This document shows, piece after piece, positions 42,690 through 50,928 of a stretch of DNA of 64,000 nt (position 1 is the stretch's first letter; each line of letters begins with the position of its first letter). The position numbers were made by a program, and so were the translations under genes. This DNA comes from Roseomonas marmotae (GTDB lineage Bacteria; Pseudomonadota; Alphaproteobacteria; Acetobacterales; Acetobacteraceae). The stretch is taken from NCBI RefSeq assembly GCF_017654485.1, contig NZ_CP061091.1, forward strand, positions 3,354,501 through 3,418,500. Reading direction: 5' to 3'. The notes under the pieces were generated by a model. The model was not told where the DNA came from. It saw only the letters and a list, made by a program, of their open reading frames with translations, and made no database searches.

Positions 42690-44066
42690 TCAAGCGAGGG
42701 CAAGCTCCTTCTGATCCAGCAGGATGGCGGAGAGGGAATTGGGGAAGCGCTCGACGATCCGCACCCGCGCCGTCGTCCCGATGAGGGACGAGGGCCCGAT
42801 GGCGTGGAGGGGTTGCAGCCAGGGGGTGCGGCCCATCACTTGGCCGGCATGGCGGCCGGGATTGGTGAAGAGCACCTCGCATTCGCGGCCGACGCAGTCC
42901 TCGTTGAAGGCATCCTGCTGCTGCCGCAGCAGGGCCTGCAATTCCTGCAGCCGCGCATCCTTCACATCCTCGGCCACCTGGAAGGGCTGGCCGGCGGCGG
43001 GGGTGCCGGGGCGCTGGGAATACTTGAAGGAATAAGCCAGGGCGAAGCCCACCTTCTCCACCAGCGCCATGGTGGCGGCATGATCCTCCGCCGTCTCGCC
43101 GGGATGGCCGACGATGAAGTCGGAGGAGAGCGCCATGTCCGGCCGCGCCGCCCGCAGCTCATCGGCGATGCGGTAGAAGAGGTCGGCCTTGTGGCCGCGG
43201 TTCATGGCCGCCAGCACGCGGTCCGAGCCGCTCTGCACCGGCAGGTGCAGGAAGGGCATGAGCTGCGGGATCTCACCATGGGCGCGGATCAGCCCGGCAT
43301 CCATGTCGCGCGGATGGCTGGTGGTATAGCGGATGCGCGGCAGGTCCGGCAGCTCCGCCAGGGCATAGAGCAGCCGCGTGAGGTCCCAGGTCGACCCGTC
43401 CGGCGCCTCGCCATGCCAGGCATTCACGTTCTGGCCCAGCAGCGCGATCTCCCGCGCCCCGCCGGCCACCAGCCGCCTGGCCTCCGCCATGATGGCGGCG
43501 ACAGGCCGGCTGAACTCCGCGCCCCGCGTATAGGGGACGACGCAGAAGGAGCAGAACTTGTCGCAGCCTTCCTGAATGGTCAGGAAGGCCGTCGGGCCGG
43601 AGGGGGCCGTGCTGTCCGGCAGGTGGTCGAATTTCTGCTCGACCGGGAAATCGGTGTCGATCTGCGCGCCGGCGGCACGGGCGGCGCGGGCCACCATCTC
43701 CGGCAGGCGGTGATAGGTCTGCGGCCCCAGCACGATATCCACCCAGGGGGCGCGCGTCGTGATCTCCTTGCCCTCCGCCTGCGCCACGCAGCCGGCCACG
43801 GCCAGGACCATCTTCTGCCCGGCCTCGGCCTTCGCTTCCTTCATCACCCGCAGCCGGCCCAGGTCGGAGAAGACCTTCTCCGAGGCCTTCTCGCGGATGT
43901 GGCAGGTGTTGAGGATGACCATATCGGCCTCCTCCGGCGTCTCGGCGGGGCCATAGCCCAGGGGCGCCAGGACATCGGCCATGCGGCCGCTGTCATAGAC
44001 GTTCATCTGGCAACCCCAGGTACGGATGAAAAGCCGCTTCCGAGGCGGCACGGCGGTATCGGTCAT
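42690..44066 (-). CDS. miaB: tRNA-2-methylthio-N6-dimethylallyladenosine synthase
   Basis: This 458-residue radical SAM methylthiotransferase has an N-terminal UPF0004 domain with the second-cluster cysteines ([24 protein letters not shown]), a radical SAM core (CDKFCSFC) and a C-terminal TRAM domain ([13 protein letters not shown]). It modifies A37 of tRNAs that read UNN codons. It heads the phoH-ybeY-corC-lnt string, 47 bases before phoH. The start is a clear ATG. Confidence 0.96.
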   Translation of the reverse strand: MTDTAVPPRKRLFIRTWGCQMNVYDSGRMADVLAPLGYGPAETPEEADMVILNTCHIREKASEKVFSDLGRLRVMKEAKAEAGQKMVLAVAGCVAQAEGKEITTRAPWVDIVLGPQTYHRLPEMVARAARAAGAQIDTDFPVEQKFDHLPDSTAPSGPTAFLTIQEGCDKFCSFCVVPYTRGAEFSRPVAAIMAEARRLVAGGAREIALLGQNVNAWHGEAPDGSTWDLTRLLYALAELPDLPRIRYTTSHPRDMDAGLIRAHGEIPQLMPFLHLPVQSGSDRVLAAMNRGHKADLFYRIADELRAARPDMALSSDFIVGHPGETAEDHAATMALVEKVGFALAYSFKYSQRPGTPAAGQPFQVAEDVKDARLQELQALLRQQQDAFNEDCVGRECEVLFTNPGRHAGQVMGRTPWLQPLHAIGPSSLIGTTARVRIVERFPNSLSAILLDQKELALA

Positions 44067-44290
44067 GGTATGAAAAACCCTGGCGCGGCAAAGCCCGGCA
44101 CCGTCCCTGCACCGGGGCCACCCATCAGCAGGGCGGCGGCGAAGGGCGATGTGCGACGCGCGGTGGTCCAGGTCAAGCGAAGCCTGTCCTGGAAGACCGC
44201 CGCCCGTAAGGGGAATCGAGCCGGTCCATCTCGTTACAGTTGTGGATGGAGGGTCGTGGGGTCAAGCCAAACCGGCGTTCCCGGACCCTG

Positions 44291-45229
44291 TCATGCATTC
44301 TTCACCGGGGGCGGCAAAGGCCGCGCCGGGCGGCCCTGACGCAGTGCCGCCGCGCCCTCCGCCACCACCTTCTCCACCGCCGCCGTCAGCGCCTTTCGGT
44401 TGGGGAAGTCCCGGGGATCCATCGGCTCATGCAGCAGCACCGTCACCCGGCCGCCGGAGCGTCGCGCCAACCGCCAGAAATGCGTGCCGATATCCATGTC
44501 CCCATACCAGGCGAAGACCGCCCTGTCGCGCCGAACCGCCGGCAGCCCGCCCAGCTGGTCATAGACGACGGAGACCGGCTGCACGAGTGTCGCGGCCCCC
44601 GCCACTGCCAGGAAGGAGGAGCGGAAGGGCAGCACCCGGCTGCCGTCGCTGCTCGTGCCTTCGGGGAAGAGCAGCAGATTGTCGCCGGCGGCGAGGCGCG
44701 CCTGCATTTCCGAGGCTTCCTCCCCCGTCCGGCCCCGGGTGCGGCTGACATAGACGGTGCGGCCGAGCCTCGCGACGATATTGATGCCGGGCCAGCTGCC
44801 GACCTCGGCCTTGGAGACGAAGGGCGCCTGCAGAACGGCGCCGAGCACCGGGATATCGAGCCATGAGGAATGGTTGGAGAGGAACAGCACCGAGCCCCTG
44901 GCGCCCGCCCCCTGGTCCACCCGCTGTCCGATCACCCGCACCCGCAGCCCGAGGATGCGGCAGAGGACGCGGTGATAGAACCCGCCGAACAGGATCTTGC
45001 CCCGGCCTGCCCCGGTGAGCCCGGGGATCATGACCAGCACCGCCTGCACAGGGATGCAGAGCAGGGTCCAGCAGATCCCCAGCACCAGCCTCACGCTGGC
45101 CCGCAGCCTGCTGCCGCGCGAGAGCGGCGAATCATCCGGCATCCCTACCAGCAGCGGGCGGCGGGCGGCGGCGCCCTCCGCGGCGGAAAGGGTCGGCGAG
45201 CCATTCTGGGAGCAGGTTGCGGCCGTCAT
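44291..45229 (-). CDS. 1-acyl-glycerol-phosphate/lyso-ornithine-lipid acyltransferase (PlsC/OlsA family)
   Basis: This protein of about 312 residues has one N-terminal hydrophobic helix (LVLGICWTLLCIPVQAVLVM) and the acyltransferase motifs NHSSWLD, FVSKAEVGSWPG and LLLFPEGTSSDG. PlsC makes phosphatidate; OlsA acylates lyso-ornithine lipid. It follows an olsB-like gene, so OlsA is attractive, but a plsC gene normally occupies this position before miaB in alphaproteobacteria, so both roles are possible. The start is uncertain: ATG 45229 is used and ATG 45142 is an alternative. Confidence 0.85.
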   Translation of the reverse strand: MTAATCSQNGSPTLSAAEGAAARRPLLVGMPDDSPLSRGSRLRASVRLVLGICWTLLCIPVQAVLVMIPGLTGAGRGKILFGGFYHRVLCRILGLRVRVIGQRVDQGAGARGSVLFLSNHSSWLDIPVLGAVLQAPFVSKAEVGSWPGINIVARLGRTVYVSRTRGRTGEEASEMQARLAAGDNLLLFPEGTSSDGSRVLPFRSSFLAVAGAATLVQPVSVVYDQLGGLPAVRRDRAVFAWYGDMDIGTHFWRLARRSGGRVTVLLHEPMDPRDFPNRKALTAAVEKVVAEGAAALRQGRPARPLPPPVKNA

Positions 45230-45265
45230 GCCATCAGCGATACCGGAGCCGCGACGACGCCACAA

Positions 45266-45292
45266 TGAGGCAGACAGACCGTCTGCGCCTCA
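45266..45292. promoter_or_regulatory. Hairpin between olsB and the acyltransferase gene
   Basis: TGAGGCAGAC and its complement (with a two-base bulge) form a stem around a 5-base loop in the 95-base gap between the two genes. It could attenuate or stabilise the shared message. It also argues against an acyltransferase start upstream of about 45260. Confidence 0.35.
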
Positions 45293-45324
45293 GCCATGCG
45301 CCGGTCCTTGGCCGCGCCAGGCGC

Positions 45325-46125
45325 TCAGGATACCTTGCTGCGCTCGAAGTGCCGGAAATACTTGTCGGTGACGAGTTCCGTCATCACCACCACGCAGACA
45401 TCGGTGGTGTTGAACTGCGGGTCGATCACCGCGCCATCGCCGACGAAGCCGCCGAGGCGCAGATAGCCCTTCACCAGCGGCGGCAGGTCCGCCAGGGCGG
45501 CGCGGCGGTCGATCTGCGCGGGGTCCATCCGGTCCATCCGCACGAAGCGCTCAGGCACCGCGCGCGGGCGCAGTTCTCGCGGCGCCAGATGCTCGGTATG
45601 CAGATAGGTCAGCGGCATGGCCAGGGTATCGGGGTCGGTGCCCGGCAGGCTGGCGCAGCCGAACATCACCTCGATATTGTGCTTGGCGATATAGGCGGCG
45701 ATGCCGGCCCAGAGGAGCTGCATGCTCGGCCGCCCGCGATAGGCCGCATCGACGCAGGAGCGCCCGAGCTCCAGCACCGGGCCGGGGCGCGAGGTCAGCG
45801 GCGTCACGTCGTATTCGCTGGCCGAGTAGAAGCCGCCGACCTTCGCCGCCGCCTCCCGCCGGATCAGCCGGTAGGTCCCGACGACGGCGGAGGCGCCCTC
45901 ACCCAGGTTGTGGTCGAGCACCAGCAGATGGTCGGCCACGGGGTCGAAGCTGTCGCTGTCGCGCCGGGCGGCGGCGGTCTCCGCATCGGCATGGGCCCCC
46001 ATCTCCTCGTAGAAGATGCGGTACCGCAAAGCCTGCGCTGCCTCCACCTCCTCGTCCGAAATGGCGATGCGGACCCCCAGATGACCAGCCCGGAGCTCGC
46101 CGAAGCCGGCCTCCGGATCGATCAT
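45325..46125 (-). CDS. olsB: L-ornithine N-alpha-acyltransferase (GNAT-like OlsB)
   Basis: This 266-residue protein matches the OlsB family: EVEAAQALRYRIFYEEMGA, RDSDSFDPVADHLLVLD, VVGTYRLIRREAA, GGFYSASEYD, LELGRSCVDAAYRG, LLWAGIAAYI and the late LPPLVKGYLRLGGFVGDGAVID. It transfers a 3-hydroxyacyl chain from acyl carrier protein to ornithine, the first step in phosphate-free ornithine lipids. Its start overlaps the fur stop (ATGA), and the second acyltransferase follows 95 bases later. A haemolysin-like label is sometimes given to this family. Confidence 0.86.
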   Translation of the reverse strand: MIDPEAGFGELRAGHLGVRIAISDEEVEAAQALRYRIFYEEMGAHADAETAAARRDSDSFDPVADHLLVLDHNLGEGASAVVGTYRLIRREAAAKVGGFYSASEYDVTPLTSRPGPVLELGRSCVDAAYRGRPSMQLLWAGIAAYIAKHNIEVMFGCASLPGTDPDTLAMPLTYLHTEHLAPRELRPRAVPERFVRMDRMDPAQIDRRAALADLPPLVKGYLRLGGFVGDGAVIDPQFNTTDVCVVVMTELVTDKYFRHFERSKVS

Positions 46126-46685
46126 GCCGCCCCTCCGCCTTCAGGGCCTTCGCCACCGTCCCCGGCGGAGCCGGCCGGCCTGCGGGGGCGGCCGCGCGCG
46201 GCGGGGGCGGCATCCTCCCGGCGGCCGAAAAGCTCCAGCCGGTGGCCGATCAGCCGGAAGCCGAGGCGGGAGGCGATGGCCGCCGCCAGGGCCTCATGCT
46301 GCTCGTCCGAGAATTCGATCACCCTGCCGGAATCCACGTCGATCAGGTGGTAGTGGTGGCCATGATCGGTGGCCTCGTAGCGGGCGCGGCCGCCGCCGAA
46401 GTCATGCCGCTCCAGGATCCCCTTTTCCTCCAGCAGCCGCACCGTCCGGTAGACGGTGGCGATGGAGACACGGGAATCGAGCGCCAGGGCGCGCCGGTAC
46501 AGCTCCTCGACATCCGGATGGTCCACCGCCTCGGAGAGCACGCGCGCGATCAGCCGGCGCTGGCCGGTCATCTTCAGCCCACGCTCGACACAGAGACGTT
46601 CGATCCGCATCGGGTCGGGCACGGGCTGGTCTTGAGCGACGGCGTGGGCCGGAGCGGTTCGGGAGGGTGCGGGGCGGGTGTCCAT
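46122..46685 (-). CDS. Fur-family metal-responsive regulator
   Basis: This 187-residue protein has the Fur winged helix (MTGQRRLIARVLSEAVDHPDVEELYRRA, then SIATVYRTVRLLEEKGI) and the metal-binding part (HDFGGGRARYEATDHGHHYHLID, IASRLGFRLIGHRLELFG). The CxxC zinc pairs of classical Fur are absent, as in alphaproteobacterial Fur/Mur. About 35 extra C-terminal residues are Ala/Gly/Arg-rich and not conserved. It may sense Fe or Mn; mntR in the same window makes Fe or a split role plausible. It is translationally coupled to olsB. Confidence 0.88.
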   Translation of the reverse strand: MDTRPAPSRTAPAHAVAQDQPVPDPMRIERLCVERGLKMTGQRRLIARVLSEAVDHPDVEELYRRALALDSRVSIATVYRTVRLLEEKGILERHDFGGGRARYEATDHGHHYHLIDVDSGRVIEFSDEQHEALAAAIASRLGFRLIGHRLELFGRREDAAPAARGRPRRPAGSAGDGGEGPEGGGAA

Positions 46686-46838
46686 GCGCGTGGTTCGGTA
46701 GCTCCTGCGCCGGGGCCGCCTGGCCCCCGCGTAGCCGGCGGGTTGAGTGCCATCATAACCCTACCGAGGCAAGCCGCGCCACCCGCACCCGCCACCGGGC
46801 TGCTGCCCGGCGGCCGGCGCGCGGCGCGGCCACGACGG

Positions 46839-47282
46839 TCAGGCGGCAGCCGCGCGCCGCTGGCGGCCCGAACGCGGCTTGGTGCCCAGGCCGATCTTCT
46901 TGGCCAGGGAGGAGCGATGCTTGGCGTAGTTCGGCGCCACCATCGGATAGTCCGGCGCCAGGCCCCAACGCTCCCGATACTGTTCGGGCGTCATGTCATA
47001 GGCGGTCTTGAGGTGGCGCTTCAGCATCTTCAGCTTCTTGCCGTCCTCAAGACAGACGAGATACTCGTCCGTCACCGACTTCTTCACGGGCACAGCCGGC
47101 TGCGGCCGCTCGGCCACCGGGGCGGCCACGGGCGCAGCCCCGCCGAGGCTGGCCAGGGTGCGATGCACCTGCTCGATCAGCGAAGGCACTTCCGGCAGCG
47201 CCACAGCATTGTTCGAGACATGCGCGGCAACGATCTGCGCCGTCAGTTCCAGCAGATCACGCCCAGCCTGTTCTTCGGCCAT
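46839..47282 (-). CDS. mucR: MucR-family transcriptional regulator
   Basis: This 147-residue protein matches the Ros/MucR family, which in alphaproteobacteria controls exopolysaccharide, motility and virulence genes. The zinc-finger region has Cys77, Asp80 and His90 at the usual spacing (CLEDGKKLKMLKRH), but Ala94 replaces the last His. The downstream core is intact (MTPEQYRERWGLAPDYPMVA, PNYAKHRSSLAKKIGLG). It is divergent from a TusA-like gene across an AT-rich 149-base gap, which suits the binding preference and autoregulation known for MucR. Confidence 0.92.
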   Translation of the reverse strand: MAEEQAGRDLLELTAQIVAAHVSNNAVALPEVPSLIEQVHRTLASLGGAAPVAAPVAERPQPAVPVKKSVTDEYLVCLEDGKKLKMLKRHLKTAYDMTPEQYRERWGLAPDYPMVAPNYAKHRSSLAKKIGLGTKPRSGRQRRAAAA

Positions 47283-47431
47283 CGCACCGCCTTTTCATTA
47301 TCTCTGGATGTTTGGACATCGCCAGCGACTTGCAACGCTGGCCTTATGCAGCTTATCTGCTTTGACGCAGTTTCCGCAACTGCCTTCTCGAATAATTCCT
47401 GCCTTATTACAAACCAAAGCAAGAACAACGC
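47283..47431. promoter_or_regulatory. AT-rich divergent control region (mucR / tusA-like gene)
   Basis: This 149-base gap is among the AT-richest stretches in the window, with several TTAT and AATAAT blocks. Both neighbours are read away from it. TTGACG at 47352-47357 could be a -35 box for the rightward gene, but no -10 box sits at the right distance. MucR proteins bind AT-rich DNA with T-A steps, so autoregulation here is likely. Confidence 0.4.
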
Positions 47432-47674
47432 ATGGATGAATCGCCCGACCGTCAGATCGATATCACAACCGAGACTTGTCCCATGACCTTCGTCCGCACC
47501 CGGCTGGCGCTGGACCGCATGGCCCCTGGGCAAGTGCTTGAAGTATTGATGAAAGGCGAAGAGCCCTGCCTGAACGTGCCCCGCACCGCCCGCGAGCAGG
47601 GCCACGAGATACTTTCGCTCTCTGAGGAACGGGGAGGGCTGACGCGCCTCAGGCTGCGGAAAGGCAGCGGCTGA
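47432..47674 (+). CDS. TusA-family sulfur carrier
   Basis: This 80-residue protein has the TusA signature around Cys16 (ETCPMTFVRTRLALDRM) and the compact fold ending in GLTRLRLRKGSG. TusA-like proteins carry persulfide sulfur for tRNA thiolation or other sulfur transfer. It is divergent from mucR, and its end overlaps the convergent rimI gene by 26 bases. Confidence 0.87.
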   Translation: MDESPDRQIDITTETCPMTFVRTRLALDRMAPGQVLEVLMKGEEPCLNVPRTAREQGHEILSLSEERGGLTRLRLRKGSG

Positions 47675-48098
47675 GCACCAGCGCGTCGCTGCCATCCGCA
47701 TAGTAACGCCGCCGCAACCCGACCTGCGCGAAGCCGGCCCGCTCGTACAGCGCCCGTGCCGCGGTATTACTGTCAGAGACTTCCAGAAACATGACCTCCG
47801 CGTCGCGCAGTCTGGCTTCGTCTATCGCCGCCAGCAGCAGCGCGGCAGCCAGGCCCCGCCGTCGGGCGGCGGGCGCCACGGCCAGCGTCAGCACCTCCGC
47901 CTCCCCCGCCACCGCCCGGGCCAGGATGAAGCCCTGCCCCGCCAGGCCGAAGCCGAAGGCGCCTTCCAGGCCCAGCATCAACGCGATGGCATCCGCTCCC
48001 CAGGCCTCGGCGGGCGGAAAGGCACTGGCATGCAGCGCCGCCAGGGCCGGCGCATCCGCCTCCCCCAGCGGTTCCGGTAGCGGCGCCGCGGAGGTCAT
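47649..48098 (-). CDS. rimI: Ribosomal protein S18-alanine N-acetyltransferase
   Basis: This 149-residue GNAT protein has the acetyl-CoA loop (LAVAPAARRRGLAAALL) and the RimI-like end (VMFLEVSDSNTAARALYERAGF, RRRYYADGSDALVL). It follows tsaB with a four-base overlap, the usual alphaproteobacterial arrangement. Confidence 0.92.
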   Translation of the reverse strand: MTSAAPLPEPLGEADAPALAALHASAFPPAEAWGADAIALMLGLEGAFGFGLAGQGFILARAVAGEAEVLTLAVAPAARRRGLAAALLLAAIDEARLRDAEVMFLEVSDSNTAARALYERAGFAQVGLRRRYYADGSDALVLSRCLSAA

Positions 48099-48760
48099 GC
48101 CTGTGGCGGCACCCGCACGGCCGGCGGCTCCACATAGAGCGGCAGGGCCGGCAGCGGCGGCAGGCGGCCGGCCAGGCGCAGCGCCGCCACGGCTGCCGCA
48201 TCCGCCGCATCGGGCAGGCGGTGCCCGCTATCCTCGGCCGCTACGCCGCGCGCGGCCAGCGCCGCCAGCGCCATCTCCACCGCGTCGCCCGCCAGCAGCG
48301 GCACGACACCCTCCGGCAATTCCTCGGGCGCCAGGGACTGGGGCGGCCCCATGGCGGTCTCGGCGCCCGGCGCGAATCGCTCCAGCAACAATCTCCCGCG
48401 CCGGGTATCGACGCAGGTCCAGACCTCGCGCCCCTGGCGCTGCGCGGGCGACAGGCCAGCCGCCAGGGCCTCCCCGCTGGTCACGCCGATGGCGGGGCGG
48501 CCGATCGCCAGGGCCAGCCCCTGCGCCAGCGCCAGCGCGGCGCGCAGCCCGGTGAAGCCGCCCGGCCCCACCACCGCCGCCACCGCGTCCAGCGCCTCCG
48601 CCTTCATCCCCGCCTGCCGCAATACCTGCTGCGCCAGCCCGGGCAGCAAGGTGGGCTGGCCGCGTGCGACATCGACCCCGGCGCGTGCCAGGATGCACCC
48701 ATCCGCCCATACCGCTGCCGAAGCCCTTGCAAGGGCGCCATCAACCACCAGAATCCGCAT
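48095..48760 (-). CDS. tsaB: tRNA threonylcarbamoyladenosine biosynthesis protein TsaB
   Basis: This 221-residue protein has the ASKHA-type TsaB fold: ILVVDGALARASAAVW, AVVGPGGFTGLRAALALAQGLAL and the EVWTCVDTRRGRLLLERF strand. With TsaD and TsaE it makes the t6A37 base of ANN-decoding tRNAs. ATG 48760 starts at the conserved first strand; the frame continues upstream into a hairpin without a start signal. rimI follows. Confidence 0.9.
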   Translation of the reverse strand: MRILVVDGALARASAAVWADGCILARAGVDVARGQPTLLPGLAQQVLRQAGMKAEALDAVAAVVGPGGFTGLRAALALAQGLALAIGRPAIGVTSGEALAAGLSPAQRQGREVWTCVDTRRGRLLLERFAPGAETAMGPPQSLAPEELPEGVVPLLAGDAVEMALAALAARGVAAEDSGHRLPDAADAAAVAALRLAGRLPPLPALPLYVEPPAVRVPPQA

Positions 48761-48793
48761 GGCGCCGGCCATAAGCCGCCATGCCCCACAAGT

Positions 48794-48839
48794 CCACCGC
48801 CGCGTGAGGCCGGTCACAGCCGGCCTCACGCGGCGGTGG
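48794..48839. promoter_or_regulatory. 20-bp perfect inverted repeat between tsaB and tupA
   Basis: Two 20-base arms (48794-48813 and 48820-48839) pair perfectly around a 6-base loop; the left arm begins CCACCGCCGCG. The two flanking genes diverge, so this is not an ordinary terminator. It would be in the leader RNA of tupA or act as a protein-binding site. No T-run follows on either strand. Confidence 0.55.
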
Positions 48840-48868
48840 CGATGGTCAGACGATTGAGGACTTCCGCC

Positions 48869-49696
48869 ATGCTACGCCGCCTCCTGCTCCCGGCCCTCGC
48901 CGCCGCCCTGCTGCTCGTCCCGCCGCTGGCACAGGCGCAGCAGCGCAGCATCACCGTCGCCTCCACCACCTCCACCGAGCAGTCCGGCCTCTTCAGCCAC
49001 ATCCTGCCGGCCTTCACCAAGGCCACGGGCATCCAGGTGCGGGTGGTGGCGCTGGGCACCGGCCAGGCGCTGGATGTCGGGCGGCGCGGCGATGCGGATG
49101 TCGTCTTCGTCCATGACCGCGCGGCGGAGGAGAAGTTCATCTCCGAGGGCTTCGCCACGCGCCGCTACCCCGTCATGTACAACGACTTCATCCTGGTCGG
49201 CCCCTCGGCCGACCCCGCCGGGACCAGGGGCAGCGACATCGCCGCCGCGCTGAAGGCCATCGCCGGGAAGAAGGCGCCCTTCGTCTCGCGCGGAGATCGT
49301 TCCGGCACCCATGCGGCGGAGCTGCGGCTATGGAAGGAGGCGGGCATCGACCCCTCCACCGGCCAGGGCAGTTGGTATCGCGAGATCGGCCAGGGCATGG
49401 GCCCGGCGCTGAACACCGCCGCCGCCTCCGATGCCTACCTGCTCAGCGACCGCGGCACCTGGCTCAGCTTCCAGAACCGCCAGGACCTGCGCGTCCTGAC
49501 CGAGGGCGACCGGCGCCTCTTCAACCAGTATGGCGTGATGCTGGTGAACCCCGCCCGCTTCCCGCATGTGAAATCCGCCGAGGGACAGGCCTTCATCGAC
49601 TGGCTGGTCTCGAAGGAAGGGCAGGACAGCATCGCCGCCTATCAGATCGATGGCGAGCAGCTCTTCTTCCCCAATGCCGATGACCCGAACAGCTGA
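48869..49696 (+). CDS. tupA: Tungstate/molybdate-type ABC substrate-binding protein
   Basis: This 275-residue protein has a signal peptide (about 1-23) and the TupA-like pattern: ITVASTTSTEQSGLFSHILP, VVALGTGQALDVGRRGDADV, VHDRAAEEKFISEGFATRR and SRGDRSGTHAAELRLWKEAG. It would bind tungstate or molybdate in the periplasm. The permease and ATPase genes (tupB, tupC) are not next to it. GAGGA lies before ATG 48869. A 20-bp hairpin precedes it and another follows. Confidence 0.85.
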   Translation: MLRRLLLPALAAALLLVPPLAQAQQRSITVASTTSTEQSGLFSHILPAFTKATGIQVRVVALGTGQALDVGRRGDADVVFVHDRAAEEKFISEGFATRRYPVMYNDFILVGPSADPAGTRGSDIAAALKAIAGKKAPFVSRGDRSGTHAAELRLWKEAGIDPSTGQGSWYREIGQGMGPALNTAAASDAYLLSDRGTWLSFQNRQDLRVLTEGDRRLFNQYGVMLVNPARFPHVKSAEGQAFIDWLVSKEGQDSIAAYQIDGEQLFFPNADDPNS

Positions 49697-49727
49697 GCCT
49701 CCAGAGGGCGCGCGGCCCTGACGCGCG

Positions 49728-49759
49728 CCTCCCTCCGCGGCGCCGGCGGCGGAGGGAGG
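49728..49759. terminator. Hairpin after tupA
   Basis: CCTCCCTCCGC (49728-49738) pairs with its exact complement (49749-49759) around a 10-base loop, 31 bases after the tupA stop and before the nitronate monooxygenase gene. No T-run follows; it may terminate or act in mRNA processing. Confidence 0.5.
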
Positions 49760-49805
49760 GAGCGCCGGTGCCGATCCGCCGGCAGCGCCCCCAGGAGAGA
49801 CATCC

Positions 49806-50876
49806 ATGACATCCGCCCGGCCCCATGACCTGCCCGGCCTCCTCGGCATCGAATGGCCCATCATCCAGGCGCCGATGGCCGGGGTTTCCTCCCCCGCCCT
49901 GGCGGCGGCGGTATCCGAGGCCGGCGGGCTTGGCTCGCTCGGGGCCGGGGCCAGCGACGCGGCTGGCACGCGGGCGATGATCGGCGCGGTGCGCCAGCGC
50001 ACGCGACACCCCTTCAACGTGAATCTCTTCTGCCACCGCCCCGCGCAGGCCGACGCGGCGCGGGAGGCGGCCTGGATCGAGCGGCTGCGGCCGCAATTCG
50101 CGCAGTTCGGCGCCAGCCCGCCGCCACGGCTGCGCGAGGTCTACAAGAGCTTCGTCGAGGACGACGCCATGCTGGCGATGCTGCTGGAGGAAAAGCCGGC
50201 CGTCGTCAGCTTCCATTTCGGCCTGCCGCCGGAGGCGCGCGTGCGGGCGCTGCGGGAGGCCGGCATCATCCTGCTGGCCTCCGCCACCAGCCTGGCCGAG
50301 GCGCGGATGGCGGCGGCGGCCGGCATGCATGCCATCGTCGCCCAGGGCTACGAGGCTGGCGGGCATCGCGGCATCTTCGATCCGGAGGCTGGCGATGAGC
50401 GGCTGGGAACGCTGGCCCTGACGCGCATCCTGGCGCGTGGCCTCGACCTGCCGGTGATCGCCGCGGGCGGGATCATGGATGGCGCGGGCATCGCGGCGGT
50501 GCTGCGTCTCGGCGCCGGCGCGGCGCAACTCGGCACCGCCTTCATCGCCTGCCCGGAATCCCTCGCCGATGACGCCTATCGCGCCGCCCTGGCCAGCGAG
50601 GCGGCGCATCATACCACCGTCACCCCTGGCATATCCGGCCGCCCGGCGCGCTGCCTGGACAACCGCTTCACCGCCATGCTGGCGGATGTGCCGGACAGGG
50701 AGATTCCGGCCTACCCCATCGCCTATGATGCCGGGAAGGCGCTGAACCAGGCGGCCAGGGCAGCGGGCGAGGCAGGCTTCGGCGCGCAATGGGCAGGCCA
50801 GGGCGCCCCGCTGGCGCGGGCCCTGCCGGCCGCGGAACTCATGGCCGCCCTGATCGCGGAGATGCGGGGCGGGTAG
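49806..50876 (+). CDS. Nitronate monooxygenase
   Basis: This 356-residue FMN-binding TIM barrel begins with the family signature [20 protein letters not shown]. It has the catalytic-His region [11 protein letters not shown] and the phosphate-binding [20 protein letters not shown]. It oxidises alkyl nitronates such as propionate-3-nitronate. CAGGAGAG precedes the ATG. A shared hairpin separates it from the convergent Bug gene, so the two are independent units. Confidence 0.9.
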   Translation: MTSARPHDLPGLLGIEWPIIQAPMAGVSSPALAAAVSEAGGLGSLGAGASDAAGTRAMIGAVRQRTRHPFNVNLFCHRPAQADAAREAAWIERLRPQFAQFGASPPPRLREVYKSFVEDDAMLAMLLEEKPAVVSFHFGLPPEARVRALREAGIILLASATSLAEARMAAAAGMHAIVAQGYEAGGHRGIFDPEAGDERLGTLALTRILARGLDLPVIAAGGIMDGAGIAAVLRLGAGAAQLGTAFIACPESLADDAYRAALASEAAHHTTVTPGISGRPARCLDNRFTAMLADVPDREIPAYPIAYDAGKALNQAARAAGEAGFGAQWAGQGAPLARALPAAELMAALIAEMRGG

Positions 50877-50885
50877 CTGGATGGC

Positions 50886-50916
50886 GATCGCCGCCCGCTT
50901 CACGCGGGCGGCGATC
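50886..50916. terminator. Bidirectional terminator hairpin
   Basis: A 13-bp perfect stem (GATCGCCGCCCGC and its complement) with the 5-base loop TTCAC lies in the 52-base gap between two convergent genes. It is the strongest terminator candidate in the window. Confidence 0.75.
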
Positions 50917-50928
50917 AGGCAGGCCGGA

